A stretch of 64,000 nt of DNA from Nilaparvata lugens (lineage: Eukaryota; Arthropoda; Insecta; Hemiptera; Delphacidae): NCBI RefSeq assembly GCF_014356525.2, contig NC_052516.1:27353796-27417795 (forward strand). Reading direction: 5' to 3'. This document shows, piece after piece, positions 1 to 11,829 of this stretch; the stretch's first letter is position 1, and each line of letters begins with the position of its first letter. Position numbers and translations under genes: made by a program. The notes beneath the pieces are model-generated. The model was given only the letters and a program-made list of their open reading frames with translations, was not told the origin of the DNA and searched no databases.

Positions 1-470
1 TTATATGTTGCGCATTTACGGCGAAACGCGGTAATAGATTTTCATGAAATTTGACAGGTATGTTCCTTTTTAAATTGCGCGTCGACGTATATACAAGGTT
101 TATGGAAATTTTGTATCTCAAGGATAATATAAAAGGAAAAAGAAGCCTCCTTCATACGCCAATATTATAGTAAAAATCAGACTATAGAATTATTCATCAC
201 AAATCAGCTGACAAGTGATTACACAGAAGATGTGTGGAGAAGCCAGTCTATTGCTGTATTTCCATAAGGTCTATAGTTTCAATCAGGTATAGATATCACT
301 TGAAAATGGCATAATTGACCGAAACATGTCGTGATAAAATATTTTTAAAAAAGGGTACTGAGATTTTCAATTATTTTCTTTATATTTCAATCGGGTACTT
401 GTGGATGAGAATACTGCGTGAGGTCTACTGTTCACAGAACTACTAGTTATCAATATAATTGACTTCAATA
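1..470 (+). repeat. Dispersed repeat, short form, cut by window edge
   Basis: The first ~160 bases recur almost unchanged at 57,706-57,850 and, in reverse orientation, as the two separated ends of the long element at 26.0-29.4 kb. The end near 418-465 (GAGGTCTACTGTTCACAGAA) recurs reversed at 26,044-26,066 and 35,722-35,745. No coding sequence is visible. It looks like a non-autonomous dispersed element whose left part lies outside the window; the class is not known. Confidence 0.7.
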
Positions 471-611
471 TGATTTCATTCAACGAGACTATTCATATGA
501 TATAGCAGCCGGAATAAAAAGCAAAAAATTGTCTTCAAATTTGAATTGAAACATTTGTGTGTGATCATTGAAATAATGATCTTCATCTGATCTAATGTGA
601 ATTAATTATAA

Positions 612-1080
612 TGCATTTACACCAGAGTTTAAAACAAAAGTTTTCAACAAAAGTTAATAACATTTTCTTTTGGCTGCTAGTTTTGTTATCAACAAAAGTT
701 TATAACTTTGTCACGTTTTTTGTCTGCAGCTGTAGTTATTAGGGAACAGCTGTAGTTGTAGGGTAGGGATGCTGGACGAGGGGGTTGCGGGGAATATAGT
801 AACCTGTTATTAACAAAAGTTACCGACTCTCGATGGATAACATAAATCTTGTTAATAACAAGGAATTTTCTGTTAAAAACACGAGTTATCAACTTTTTTC
901 AAGAGAATTTTTTGTCGATTTAGTCAAGTTGACAACTTTTTATCAATAACTCATGTTATCAACTCCGGTGTAAACGCAACTCAAAATGATGTTATTAACT
1001 TTTGTATTAAATACAAATTTTAACATCAGTTGATAGCAAAAATGTTAATTACTTGCGTTATTAACTTCGGTGTAAACGCA
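612..1080. repeat. MITE-like element with terminal inverted repeats
   Basis: The left end TGCATTTACACCAGAGTT and the right end AACTTCGGTGTAAACGCA are imperfect inverted copies. A second internal copy of the end motif sits near 960-980. The interior is rich in repeated 'aacaaaagttaataac'-type words. No transposase is visible, and I could not fix a target duplication. Confidence 0.55.
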
Positions 1081-1335
1081 GCTTCATGATACTTTTATAA
1101 ACTATGGAACGCTTAGGAACTAGTTTGGGTTGTTACACTTTTACTATCTTGGGTAATCCAATATCTCAGTGTTTATCCACTATCTGGGTGAAAATAAGAT
1201 AGATTGTAGAAACAACTGTATTATTTGCACTACACAAAATTATTTATCACTATGAATACTCGTAGAAACGTATTATCACCATAATCTGATATGGATGTAA
1301 TAATATATATTTATGTTTTAGAGACACATACTCAC

Positions 1336-1892
1336 CTACAAATCATATGATGGAGTTTAATAATGTTCACAATATACTCTTCCAAGCCCAGTTTATTCTC
1401 CAAGTAACATTGGTCTTCAAAACTCGAATTTTCTCTTGACATCTCTTCAAGTCGATTTCGACCCTCCTCAACGGAGAGGCACAGATATTTCAAATTGTAA
1501 ATTGTAATTTTGAGTGCCATGAACCCTGATGTTAGTACACAGTACATGTACCCCGAAAACAGATAAATATAGAATATCTGTAAAGTATACAGCAGGATAT
1601 AGGTGTATATGTTGGCGTATTCCTGGGGGTACCACAAGCTGATAGGCAGTGACAGTTTTGTGACATCAATTGACTCGCCAGAGCCTGTTAGCAGTTTGGG
1701 GTAGATTTTCAAAATGGCCGCCATGAGAGGTGCAATAGACAAAGTTCCCATTATGAAAACTATAACAAAGTAGGTGAGCTTGTTGATTTGATCTAGTTCT
1801 TTGTCTAGTTTCTCTTGAAGGTTTTTCATGGCGCGAGACGATTTTTCTGATGAATCAAATCGGCCTTGTTGCTCTATGGAGTATAGCAGCCT
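1336..1892 (-). CDS. Odorant receptor, internal exon (7tm_6 family)
   Basis: This 557-base open exon encodes a polytopic membrane segment. In order it shows a charged stretch (KNLQEKLDKELDQINK), a hydrophobic helix (YFVIVFIMGTLSIAPLMAAI), the loop motif LPISLWYPQEYANIY typical of insect odorant receptors, a second helix pair (YILLYTLQIFYIYLFSGYMY), and an intracellular segment ending IIKLHHMICR. The boundaries are a 'tttgcag' acceptor just upstream (1,893 and above) and a GTGAGT donor at 1,335-1,330. It joins in frame (2+1) to the exon at 4,304-4,554. Members of this family form ligand-gated cation channels with Orco in olfactory neurons. The C-terminal exons should lie left of the window. 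The family call rests on motif pattern only. Confidence 0.72.
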
Positions 1893-2218
1893 GCAAAAAA
1901 AAGATATTGAGAATCAGCGAAATAGAATCAATTGAAATACATAATAAATTTATGTTGGTTGATGCCCTGATTGATCGCAACTCGACAATAAATTGATGTA
2001 AATTACTGTGTTTCTCAGTTTAGAAGAGATTCCTGACCTTTGAAGAAGTTCTTGGATAGTATTTAAGAACAAGAATAATATTTCCCCAGTCATAGTAATA
2101 ATAAATTATCCTCTCTTTCAATTGATTATGCGATACATTCGCAAAGAACATGTTGTTGTGAGCAGATAAAACATTTACATCTACAAATAATACAGAAAAT
2201 AATAATAAAGGCTAACGC

Positions 2219-2354
2219 CCGATTGCACAAAAGCCTGTTCAATTTTAATCTTGATTAAATGCCACGAAATTAAACAGAGTCGTGAAAAGTCTCCTCTGAT
2301 TGGTTCTTGTGGCATTTAATCACAAATAAAACTCAATAGGTTTTTGGGCAACCG
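2219..2354. repeat. Small inverted-repeat MITE ('TTGCACAAAAGCC' family)
   Basis: The left end CGATTGCACAAAAGCCTG pairs with the right end AGGTTTTTGGGCAACCG. Relatives with the same core, including a 'CCAATCAGAG' word, lie at 10,784-10,917, 52,629-52,728 and 61,065-61,340. It sits in the odorant-receptor intron. Confidence 0.6.
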
Positions 2355-2628
2355 ACGATTTGCATACAAACCTTTCTCGTGATAAGCCTAAATAGAAATT
2401 ATTCAATGATATGCTCATAAAAATAGTAGCTAACATACTCGATGAAGACACGAAAATGAATTGATCTGGCTGAAAATAACTAAACTGGAGCCTGGTTAGC
2501 CGAAATCGGATAAACCGAAACCTGGTTCAACCGCAACGAACAAAAAAGTAATATGAAACATTGAGGCAGTAACAATTATTTAGACTTTTATTTCTGTCAT
2601 GCTAAGAGAAACGCTGTACTTCGAGTAA

Positions 2629-3434
2629 TCTATATAAAATATAAATAAAAATCGACCCTCAAATTTTGACATTCAATAACTTTTTTATGTGTGCACCGAA
2701 TTTGATTTTTTTTTTTTAGTTGTGTTCGTTATGTTCAGGACCAGGTTTATGGCCTATCAAATTTATAATCCAACTTCAGAACTCTTTCCTAAGGTCCTTC
2801 AAAGTTTACATGTAATCCTTATGGGAGAATATTTGTGAGCTGGCCACACACACAAATAAAAATCAGGTGTTATAATCATTGTGCTTCATCCAACAGCCGC
2901 CGGTAGATGTGTTTCTTTTCTATTGTGTTTCTACTGATTCACAAAGCTTCAATTCTTCTAATAATAATGCCGCGGTACGAGCGACGTCCAAACTTGGGTC
3001 GTAGAACTCGAAATGCTGTAAATTTAGAATATGCATACGAAAATCAGCAGCAAGGAGATATACCATTCAATTTCCCATCCCAGCAAGCTGCATATTCAAC
3101 CATATCTGAAAATACAGACTGATGCACATCTAACTAAGCACATTTAAAGTCCATATTGAGATGAAAATATAGTGCATCAGATTCAGCTAAGACTAAGCAC
3201 ACCTGAGGAGGCGCGGCTTGGTGATACAAAGTGTTGATCTTATGGAGATCGCCTTTTCACACCGTTCCAGCCCATGCCCAATTCAGTGAGTGTGAGTTCT
3301 TCCATTCAAACCAATAAGCAAGAAGCACCTGGATGCAATATGCCGCATCGCACCTCCTCAGGTGTGCATCCAGCTAATGTTTGTCATCAGATGCATCAAC
3401 TATTTGGCAGTACGAAGTTCGCCGGGCCAGCTAG
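2629..3434 (+). mobile_element. Short Helitron (family 1)
   Basis: The element begins with TC (TCTATATAAAATATAAATAA) after an A. It ends in CTAG before a T, the A/T insertion signature of Helitrons. Just before the end is a GGC...GCC hairpin followed by GGGCCAGCTAG. A second copy in the opposite orientation at 44,429-45,376 shares both ends and the same A/T flanks. It carries a short remnant ORF similar to the N-terminus of Helitron replicase-helicase proteins. It is probably non-autonomous. Confidence 0.72.
2967..3122 (+). pseudogene. Helitron protein N-terminal remnant
   Basis: About 51 residues start MPRYERRPNLGRRTRNA, an arginine-rich opening I recognise from insect Helitron / PIF1-helicase-like predicted proteins. 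A stop ends it at 3,120-3,122. Nothing of the Rep or helicase domains follows, so it is a leftover and not a working gene. In-frame sequence continues upstream to 2,907, but the MPRY start fits the family best. Confidence 0.5.
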
Positions 3435-3614
3435 TTCATAATATTTATATGTTATGTATTTGCTACTCCCATATGCATGCTCGAAAGAGCTTGCATATGT
3501 GTAGTGAATGTTACTTCTTGTAATATTGTAATAATTTAATAAATGAAAAACTTGGAAAACGTCCATCAAAGTCTACATCCAAAGTCGCCCAACAAGCTAA
3601 AGCCGTGTCCACAC

Positions 3615-3895
3615 TGAACAAATGTTCGACATACATGTTCGGCAAACTTGTTTGTTGAGGGGCTCAGGGACAAACATTTTAAAAAGTTTGGACAATTATT
3701 GTTTGTCAAATAAAAGATTACTGTTTTTCCAAACATTTTCAGTGTTTGGTGTAAAAATTAAAAGCTTGTTCTCCCCACTTACAAATATTTTGTTTGGTGA
3801 CGCGTCCACACTGGCCACGGGCAAACATTGTTTGTCAAACATAATAACATTTGCCCAAACTGTTTCAACAAACATGTTTGTCGAACATTTGTTCA
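3615..3895. repeat. Foldback / MITE with long inverted ends
   Basis: The left end TGAACAAATGTTCGACATAC mirrors the right end (GTTTGTCGAACATTTGTTCA). Similar 'caaacatgtttgt' words fill the interior, and a second 'gtccacactg' word at 3,800 suggests an internal duplication. The open frames on both strands here are by-products of the palindrome. Confidence 0.6.
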
Positions 3896-4303
3896 TTTAA
3901 TTAGGATAACTTTCAAAACTATTTCCATGATTGCTTCTTTCAAATGTTGATATTGCATCTATGAAATTAGAAATGCAAAAGTATTAAAAATTGTATGACA
4001 TTTTTATGGATTTGTTGGTGAATGTGTGCATACGGTGTTTTTGGTGAAGATTGTACAATAACGTTATCCTGTTAGATGTTGTATCTTTGCAAGCATATAA
4101 GGAGTATTGAATACCAGCAACTAGAGGATCGCCACTGACTAAGAATACCGTATCTACACTTACTACCATATCAACAATAACTAAGAGAGTATACTCAGCA
4201 AAATGCCGCATCTACACAGTCATTTTTCATGCTTTATTGGCATATTTTCGAAAAGAATTACCATTCAAATTCAGATTATTATAGATTTCTTGTAATTAGG
4301 TAC

Positions 4304-4554
4304 CTGTAAGTATCCGTATCAACAAGTGGATAGGCTAATCCACAGAGAAGCATGTTGATATTTTTAAATCGGAATATCTTCTCCTCGAATTGTCCAGATT
4401 CCAGATTGAAAATATCCAAGATTGTGTCGAAAATATAGATGACTGTTGAAAAAATGTAGAACTTCGCTAAAAGTCGGCTTTTTTCGCCCTCATAATGTCC
4501 TCTGCTCATCATAACTTCCCTCATTTTCCTGGATGCTTCCAATGTTATTCTTGC
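4304..4554 (-). CDS. Odorant receptor, upstream internal exon
   Basis: This exon opens after a TTCTAAG acceptor at 4,560-4,555 and ends at a GTACCT donor (4,303-4,298). It reads ARITLEASRKMREV... into a hydrophobic helix (LLAKFYIFSTVIYIFDTILDIF) and a second one (NINMLLCGLAYPLVDTD), and its phase (2 bases left over) matches the next exon at 1,336-1,892. Open frame continues back to an ATG at 4,581, which could be the start if the acceptor is not used. The first receptor exon, if separate, was not found to the right. It is transcribed away from the transporter gene. Confidence 0.6.
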
Positions 4555-4599
4555 CTTAGAATACATGAAAATATTGATCAAAATAAATAAAAATCTAAA

Positions 4600-7500
4600 C
4601 TTTTACCTTTCTCTCTCAAACTTTTACAATGGTTTCCTTTTTCTACTAGCAAATCAACTGGGCTTCACAATCATGAAATTTTGTTAAGAAGAATATTGTT
4701 GCAAACTATTGATATTTTGATCAAATCTAAACATTTCACACTCTAATAATTACATTTCAATGTATAATACTCAATTATTTACTATTAATATGATCAAAAG
4801 AATGATCAAAGCTGTCAATATCTTGAGAAAATACAGTTTTTTTATTATTTATAAGGAGGAATTAATTCTATACCATTACATAATATTATGTAAACCAGTA
4901 ATGGTAATGTGTAATAATTGTTGCTCATACTAAGTGGAGACTGTTTGATTCGATAGTCTTGTTCTAAGTAATAACTTTTGTATGATTAACTTCATTTCTT
5001 TCTAAAAATCTTACCATCTCTCCACCAGTAAACTCCCAACTGAAGTTCTCAAATAGACACTTCAAATTGAATTGAAATTCTTTTTCTCTATGACTTCTAT
5101 ATTTTTTATACAGGACTTCTACCTTAGAAATCTCAGAAAATACTTCTCAAAAATTTGAAGTGTTTTCAAATAATTCAGAGGCAATTCAGAACGGTTCAAA
5201 TACTGCTCCAATGCGAGCTCTGAATCCAAATTCTCAGTTATCCGAAATATTCCTACCATTTAAGCAACTTTTCACCAGCAAACATCATAACTTATTTCTG
5301 AGATTTCCTGATGATGAAAACCGATGTCTGAACTAGTAATAAAAATCACCAAGAATAGACTAATTGAAGTGGCTGTCTTTTGGGAACAGTAATAGTTTCT
5401 TCCAAATTATACAGTAGGAGGATCCTGTAATTGAGCTTTCCCAAATTGGAGTTGTCAGAATTGTTGGATAATTAGAGAAAGATTATTATGGGATTATTGG
5501 AGAATAGGACAATAGATACCATGCTTTTTCAGTGTATAATTTGGGAATCAGGGAGAAAAGTAATGGGTTTCTTTCTTTTCTAGTAGGAGATATCTGTTAT
5601 TGCACTTATATTTTTCGCCTGAATTAGAATCTTTCTATCAATTAGATAGGCTCCCGAGTTGGCTTGTTCAAATGAGGGTGCTTTTCAGTAGATCATAATC
5701 AGTGAGAAATCTTGTGAATTATTAGTAGCCTTCCTCAACTTTCCAACGAAATCTTCTGCCTGGGTTGCCAAAGGGTATAAGTTTTTAATGATTGTTGAGC
5801 TTTCCGAAGAATTGTGAGTGGTCAATTTAATCTTTTCAAAGTTTCAAGACTTCTCCAAAGATTTGATATTTCATCTTCAACTATGTGGACACAGTCATTT
5901 TCAAAGTCATTCGAATTTTTCATTGAATTATCAAGTTTTTATTCAATGAAGTTTTGGCTTATCTCTAATTTTTCATATATGTTGCTTTCATATCTTCAAG
6001 TTTTCATGCTCTAAGATGTTTGAAAGTGACCTGTACTCGAATAATTTTCTTCCACTAGTATTCAGACCTGGTTGTACCAATCAAATGAGAGAATTTCAAA
6101 TATAAGCTATCTGTGATGTTACATTTGATTCAATGTAATTCATTCAACAAAATATTCATTCACAAGCATAGATCAAGATGGGAACATCGTACAAGCGAAT
6201 GTTTCAAAGTTTTTGAAATCTTTCACAGCCAGGACATGAAGATACGCGTGATGTTCTCTTCTTCACAGTGCTACACGTGAATATACTCTTTTCAAGTAGG
6301 AATCATGTCAAGTCCAGTCCCAGAATCAGGCAAAGTTGATACACTAGCGTCAGGTGATCAATTTTCATAACGGCAAGGAAAGTTGTGTGAGTGCGCCACA
6401 ACAGATTTTTGTTCTCTAACAACAAAATGGAAACTTTGGATATGGCTACAATACATAAATTTACAACTAGCTTTTTCTAGCATCAGAATAGCTGAAAATG
6501 GTTTTCAGGCCTTTCGCCTATGTTTGAATTGGGAATAGAAAATGGAATTAAGCAGGAGCAGTTGAAATGATGGCCACATGTAGCGCTGCATGTCATTGAA
6601 TTTCCCTATTGTAGACTGTGGTCAAAATCGGACAGAAAAGGCTTCAGACACGAAGAAGGAACCCTTGTTCCTTCTATGTTGAAACTATGTCTTTTACTCC
6701 GTACTACAGAGAGCTGGGATGGAGTGGGAGGGAGAGTGTGTCTGATGGAAGATGTGAAGGGAGGGGTCGATTGACGGAGTGGTAACTATTTTTGAGGAAC
6801 TCTTCAGTGGGATTATGCGCAATGTTATGCATGTTAAACTTCATAACAACTCCCTATTCAATCTAATATAACCCATTTTATCCTAAAATTACCACAACAT
6901 GGTCACACTAAACGAGCAGTGGGAGGGACTTTTTACCAGCTGTTTTGTTGAATTGGAAAACCTGATTGATCCTTGCCAGAAGAACTAGTCTCTCACTTTT
7001 TGTGATTAGTATGTCTAGAATCGTCCAACAGTGATATAAATCTAGTTTGATTGTCGAATAGATTTTTTTTCTGTTGCTGAAAGATAGACGAATGTGCAAC
7101 CCGTTTAAAGTATTGCCACATACCGTACCGTTGTTTGGAGGTACAGAGCGGATCTATCTGTATTGCCTTCTCCAGCTTTTTGCACAATGCTGTATCACAG
7201 AGCAGCTCTCTGGTTACCAATCAAACGGCCATCTGTTACTAATACAGCACCGTGATGCGCATGCGAACTTAACGTTATCGTTGGATCTGTTCCGTCTTCT
7301 ATGATTACTGTGCAGTAACAATGACTGAGCGTATGATCGTTTTCACACATACCGATTTTGGAACTGCATGGCACAACAGTACAGGAAGCTCTTCGATTGA
7401 CTGATTGGGTTGACGTTTTGAGAATCAGCCAATTGGAGAACTTCCTGCCCTGTTGTGTTGTGCCTTTCTGCATCAGTGACTTCTTGCTATTGACTCAAGG

Positions 7501-8100
7501 CCAAAGTCGGTGTCTGTCTGTGTGTCTGTCCATATATTCTACAATAACTTTTGAACGATTTGATCAATCAGCTTCTAATTTCAAACACACATTCTTCGAA
7601 TCGTTTTACATATCAAACTCCTTGGTCGACAGAATTTACTCACTCCTCCAACCTTTTTCAGGATACGACAAAAAACATTGAAAGTGCATATGAGAGGAAT
7701 TTGTTGTGTTTTATCATTTATTAAGCTTGTTTTGAAAAGTGCAGGTAATTTTTTCATTCATCTATAACAGCTGATGCTATTTGGAAGCTCACACAGACTG
7801 TCCTCTATGCTCCAACACATAATTTTAACTGATTAATATACAACATAATTTTAAAACTCACTTCAACTCACTTTTGTTAATGTCTGTCTGCCTGTAACAT
7901 GTACATAATGATTAATAATAGTACTTGTAATAGCTATGACATTCCTATTATTAGTTTGGGAATTTTCAATTTTGAAACGGTTCAAGACATTGATGTGCAG
8001 TGTCTTTTCTTGAATTTCTGTGTCCATATTTTGATTGATTCTCATGGAAGATCCAAGATTGAAGTGATAGAAAGTATTTTTTTGACGTGACAACGTCTTA
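4600..8100. other. Intergenic region without a supported gene
   Basis: I see no open frame longer than about 110 codons that resembles a known family. A short dispersed-repeat piece at 6,338-6,410 (core GGAAAGTTGTGTGAGTGCGC) recurs at 38,225-38,290 and, reversed, near 59,560-59,585. The stretch 7,070-7,480 has a more complex composition, with overlapping open frames on both strands, but I could not assign a product. Confidence 0.5.
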
Positions 8101-8109
8101 TAAATTGGT

Positions 8110-8356
8110 TTGCCGGGTGACACTTCAAGAAACTGTGTTACATTCCCACGTTATGCGCTCACAATGAGAGCGAGTGAGAGCGTTCGTTTCGGTACACGGT
8201 CGTCTGGAAAGAGCACGAATAGGAGCAGTGGCGAGCAACGCGGCAGCAGCACAGTAATCCGAAGGCTTTCACCTGGAGAGAGAGTGAAACGGAGCAGTCA
8301 ACCTGCGCAGGCGTCGCAAGCAATCTCCTGTGACTGCTCCTGCTTAGGTGAATAAG
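8110..8356 (+). other. GC-richer patch, possible promoter or leader exon
   Basis: This ~240-base stretch is far richer in G, C and CpG than its surroundings and stays open on the plus strand for 81 codons. The translated product is low-complexity (many S, R and G) and unlike a known domain. It could be a CpG-rich transcription start or noncoding first exon for the plus-strand gene 6 kb downstream. No direct evidence links the two. Confidence 0.25.
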
Positions 8357-8399
8357 TGAATTATGTTGTAGTAAATAGTAATCACAATAATGCATAATC

Positions 8400-10780
8400 A
8401 CATAATCATGCATAAGTGAATAGGTTATGTTGTATTAATCACAATGTTGTGGTTCAGTGCAAGATTCTTTGTATAAATTAATGTTTTAAATATAATTCTT
8501 TGTATAAATAAATGTTTTAAATTGTTACTATTATTTCATCCTTCTTCCTACTATACAAATGAATATTCACATAAAAATTATTTTACCACTCAAGTCGTTG
8601 TCATGTAAAACTTTCGCCCGTATACCGACTTTACAGGCAACCAAGCAATTTTTTTAGTTATTTTTTTTTTAATCAAAGAGGATCCCCAATGAAAGCAACT
8701 GTCAAATTGTCCTTGTAATAGAATATTGAACTGTTTTCATAATTTTCACCAATCCTGTAAAATTACAAGTTGCGGATTTCAAAGATTAATAACAGTTTAT
8801 GACCGAGCTATTCACCCAGGGGATCACCAGTTAGTAAGCAGTAGACTAAGAGATATGAGTGAGCATGAGCTATCGTGAAGCAGATATGCCTTCAATTTTT
8901 TCTTTTTATGAGCGAGCTCTTCAACCCAGGGGGTCAGTAGTTACTAAGCAGTAAACTAAGATATAACTGAGCATAATTATTTTAAAGCAGATACGTGTGT
9001 AATTTTTTCCATTGTCTACATGACAGGTGTATCAGGAAACTCTGCAAAATATTAGCATTATGTAATTTGAAAGCAGAAACTCAACCTCCCACCAACTTTT
9101 TTACCTTAAAGACTTTTTTCCTTTTTAATATGTTATTTTACTGTTGCCAAGTAGTATTCTGTCATAACGGTGATTATTACCGGTCGGTACTTAGTATGTT
9201 AGGTTGCGATCATCCACAGTCCATTCAAAACATAACCTCGAAATTAGTAGGCCTATTGTTTTATTAAGGTTCGTGCTACTGAATTCTGAGAACTGAGTGC
9301 AAGTGCTCAATGTTAACATTTTTCAAATTTTATGCGGCCTTGATTATGTTTGATTTAGAAGTCACCGATTTATAGAACAAGGATTCTCTAAAGGTTGTAA
9401 TTCTTTTTTTTTATTTTAATGGTCTTAAATCTCCCAAGATTTCATAACCTCACTCAAATGTTTCTTACCACACTTTTGGAGTAGTTTTGTTGTAGAACTA
9501 AGCTGTAATATTTGAACGCAAGTATATCTTTTCTTTCTTATTAGGCCTACATGATTGATATGACCTTGTTGCTACAAAATTATAGAGGAGCCTACTTGAC
9601 TATTTAATTGCATGGACAAATATTAGTTTAAACTTTGTATAAGTGCTTTTGTGTCTTGAGTTTTGTTTTGTTGAAAATCGTGTTATTTTGTTGTGAGTTT
9701 AGTCGATCACTCATTGAAAGATAATTGTTTCGCCTGTACCGTTTATTATCATTTTGTTAAAAATTGTCTTGTGTAAGTAAGTGACAATTTGGGTACTGGA
9801 ATTTTATTTAAGTTAGCCCGTGGTTGATTTTTACTTTTTAAGAAACTTATATACGGTATTGATGATTCTTGTTAAAACTCAACAGGATTATCATTGTAAT
9901 TTTAACATTTTTTAACTATAAAGTAGGTACGCTACAATGTTATGTAATACTTTCTTCTAGTTTTTTACCGGTTTTTGGAATTCATAAAAAAATCCTTTCC
10001 AGTGCTATTTTTGAATTCTATATCATTCTCTACTGTAGTTATAAACTTTATGAAAGTATTTTTATGAATTAAAATCAAAATAATAATACATTCTTCAAAA
10101 GAATAAAGCTATTTCAAAGAATAATGCATTTATGTTGTGGAAGGACTTTTCTGGTAGTCATGGAATTGAAATATTGTACATTCTTTCATTTGTGAAAATA
10201 TTTCGTGAAAGTTATAAGTTAGTAACTTATCAAGAATATTGTTTTTTTTTAATTTCCCAAAATGTTATTAATCAGGTCGATTGCATGCCTTTTTAATGTC
10301 AAACATCATCAGCAAACCCAAATAATTTTATTTTTAAATACTTCAAATACGGGACTGTACCTTGAAATCTGGGACGGTCTGGCAACCCTGGTTTTATTGT
10401 TACAAAATATATTAGCCACAATAATATTATGGCTATTTTTAAAATTTTGCTAAAACGTTATCAAATAAGTTGATATATTCGTAACATATTACAACAACGT
10501 AAATCTGCTAATATGCCTAGGTACCGTAGTAATTTTAATTTAAAAATGAAGCCCAGTAAACAGGGGTCACTTTGTATAAACCGGGGACATATTTTTAGGG
10601 GTCCATTTTTCTCCTGTAAGACCATAATTTAGAGAACTCCATCTAATTAAAGCTTTAGTGATTCACTTCCTAGTTGTTTCGTTTGTGCTCAAAAAAAAAA
10701 TTATGCTAATTTGATTAGTCATTCCTACAAAAAACGAAATAATAATGCAGGATTATTCCAGTACCCTATTCATAGACTCT
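8400..10780. other. AT-rich intergenic stretch, nothing recognised
   Basis: The sequence is AT-rich. Two similar segments near 8,800-8,880 and 8,905-8,985 ('ttcacccaggggatca / ttcaacccagggggtca') suggest an old local duplication. No gene, RNA or complete mobile element is visible. Confidence 0.4.
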
Positions 10781-10783
10781 GTC

Positions 10784-10917
10784 CCGGTTGCACAACAGCC
10801 GGTTAAATTTTAACCGTTATCAATTTCACGAGAACCAATCAGAGAAGGCCTTCTTGATAAGGCGGCTTCTCTGGCCTCGTGCAATTAATCACGATTAAAA
10901 TTTAACCGATTAAAATT
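10784..10917. repeat. Small MITE ('TTGCACAA..GCCGG' family)
   Basis: It opens CCCGGTTGCACAACAGCCGG and closes with ATTAAAATTTAACCGATTAA. It carries the shared internal word CCAATCAGAGAAGG. It is the same family as 2,219-2,354, 52,629-52,728 and 61,065-61,340. Confidence 0.55.
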
Positions 10918-10959
10918 TTTTTCTACATCTTCATATCACTGAAAAAAGTTAAGATTTCT

Positions 10960-11385
10960 CTGGAGAGTATGCGACTGCGTAGTGACATCCACAACTTTGA
11001 CACCAGGGCAGGTACCAGGTTGACATTCCATTCACAAGGCTGAGCAGAGTGAGGAATAGCCCTAGCCACCTAAATGCCAGACTTTTCAACAGGCTTCCGG
11101 CAGTAGCTAGGTCACTACTAACCAAGGAGTTTCTCCGGGGCACTTATAATTGTCTGATACAAACTTCTATGTATGATATGAATGAGTTTTTCAGTGTTCC
11201 CGAAAGGACTATCAGTGTGTTTTACAAAAGTACCTGAATCTTACTGTGATATTTCTGTATTTTGATAGACTGAACTCTATATTTATCAAAAACCAATTTT
11301 AGTAACTTGTAAACTTTGACAAACCAATTGCTGTATTTCATGGCTTGAAGGCAATAAAAATCATTTATCATTTGTAGTGCAACCG
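10960..11385 (+). pseudogene. LINE 3' remnant (C-terminal tail of reverse transcriptase ORF)
   Basis: Reading frames in this stretch contain the C-terminal pattern of CR1/Jockey-like LINE proteins: 'DIHNFDTRAGTRL', then, after a frameshift near 11,040, 'SPSHLNARLFNRLP' and a final 'MNEFFS', with a stop at 11,235. The AT-rich tail ends around 11,385 in 'aataaaaatcatttatcattt'. It is a dead 5'-truncated copy. A related tail lies at 56,165-56,525 on the minus strand. Confidence 0.55.
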
Positions 11386-11649
11386 GCACTAAGTCTTCTC
11401 AAAAAGGAACCATATTATTCATGACTCAAGTATTTCAATCTTATTTCAGAGGATATCAGGTTGTGCAGCAGCTATAAATTATTTTTATCAAGGATACTAG
11501 GACACTCGTAGAGGCTTGTCCTTATACCATTGAGGAGTATAGTGCATTTATATGACTCCGTCCTTAAACTGACATGTTGCATGCCACTTGAGCACTGCTC
11601 ATAATTTGTGGCTTCACGTAACAGAAATAGTAATAACACGAAAAATTTA

Positions 11650-11804
11650 AATTGTCAACCACTTTTAAAAATAACGAGCGAAGCTCGGTGCTCCGATATT
11701 AATACTATAATATAAACAAAACCTGGTTTCGTGGCTTGGCCAGCCACATCTTCATCATCTGTTTATATTATAGTATTGTATAATAATAAAAGTGGTTGAC
11801 AATT
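11650..11804. repeat. Foldback with inserted repeat end
   Basis: The arms ATTGTCAACCACTTTT and AAAAGTGGTTGACAAT are exact inverted copies. An inner pair (ATACTATAATATAAACA / TGTTTATATTATAGTAT) continues the stem. The left arm holds an extra ACGAGCGAAGCTCGGTGCTC segment, also found at 62,117 and, reversed, at 43,572. Confidence 0.6.
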
Positions 11805-11829
11805 TCAATTTGTGTTTTCTTCATTTAAA

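Noticed and set aside
6908..7681. Clustered open frames on both strands at 6.9-7.7 kb
   Set aside because: No frame shows a known motif, splice support or a credible start. Composition alone explains them.
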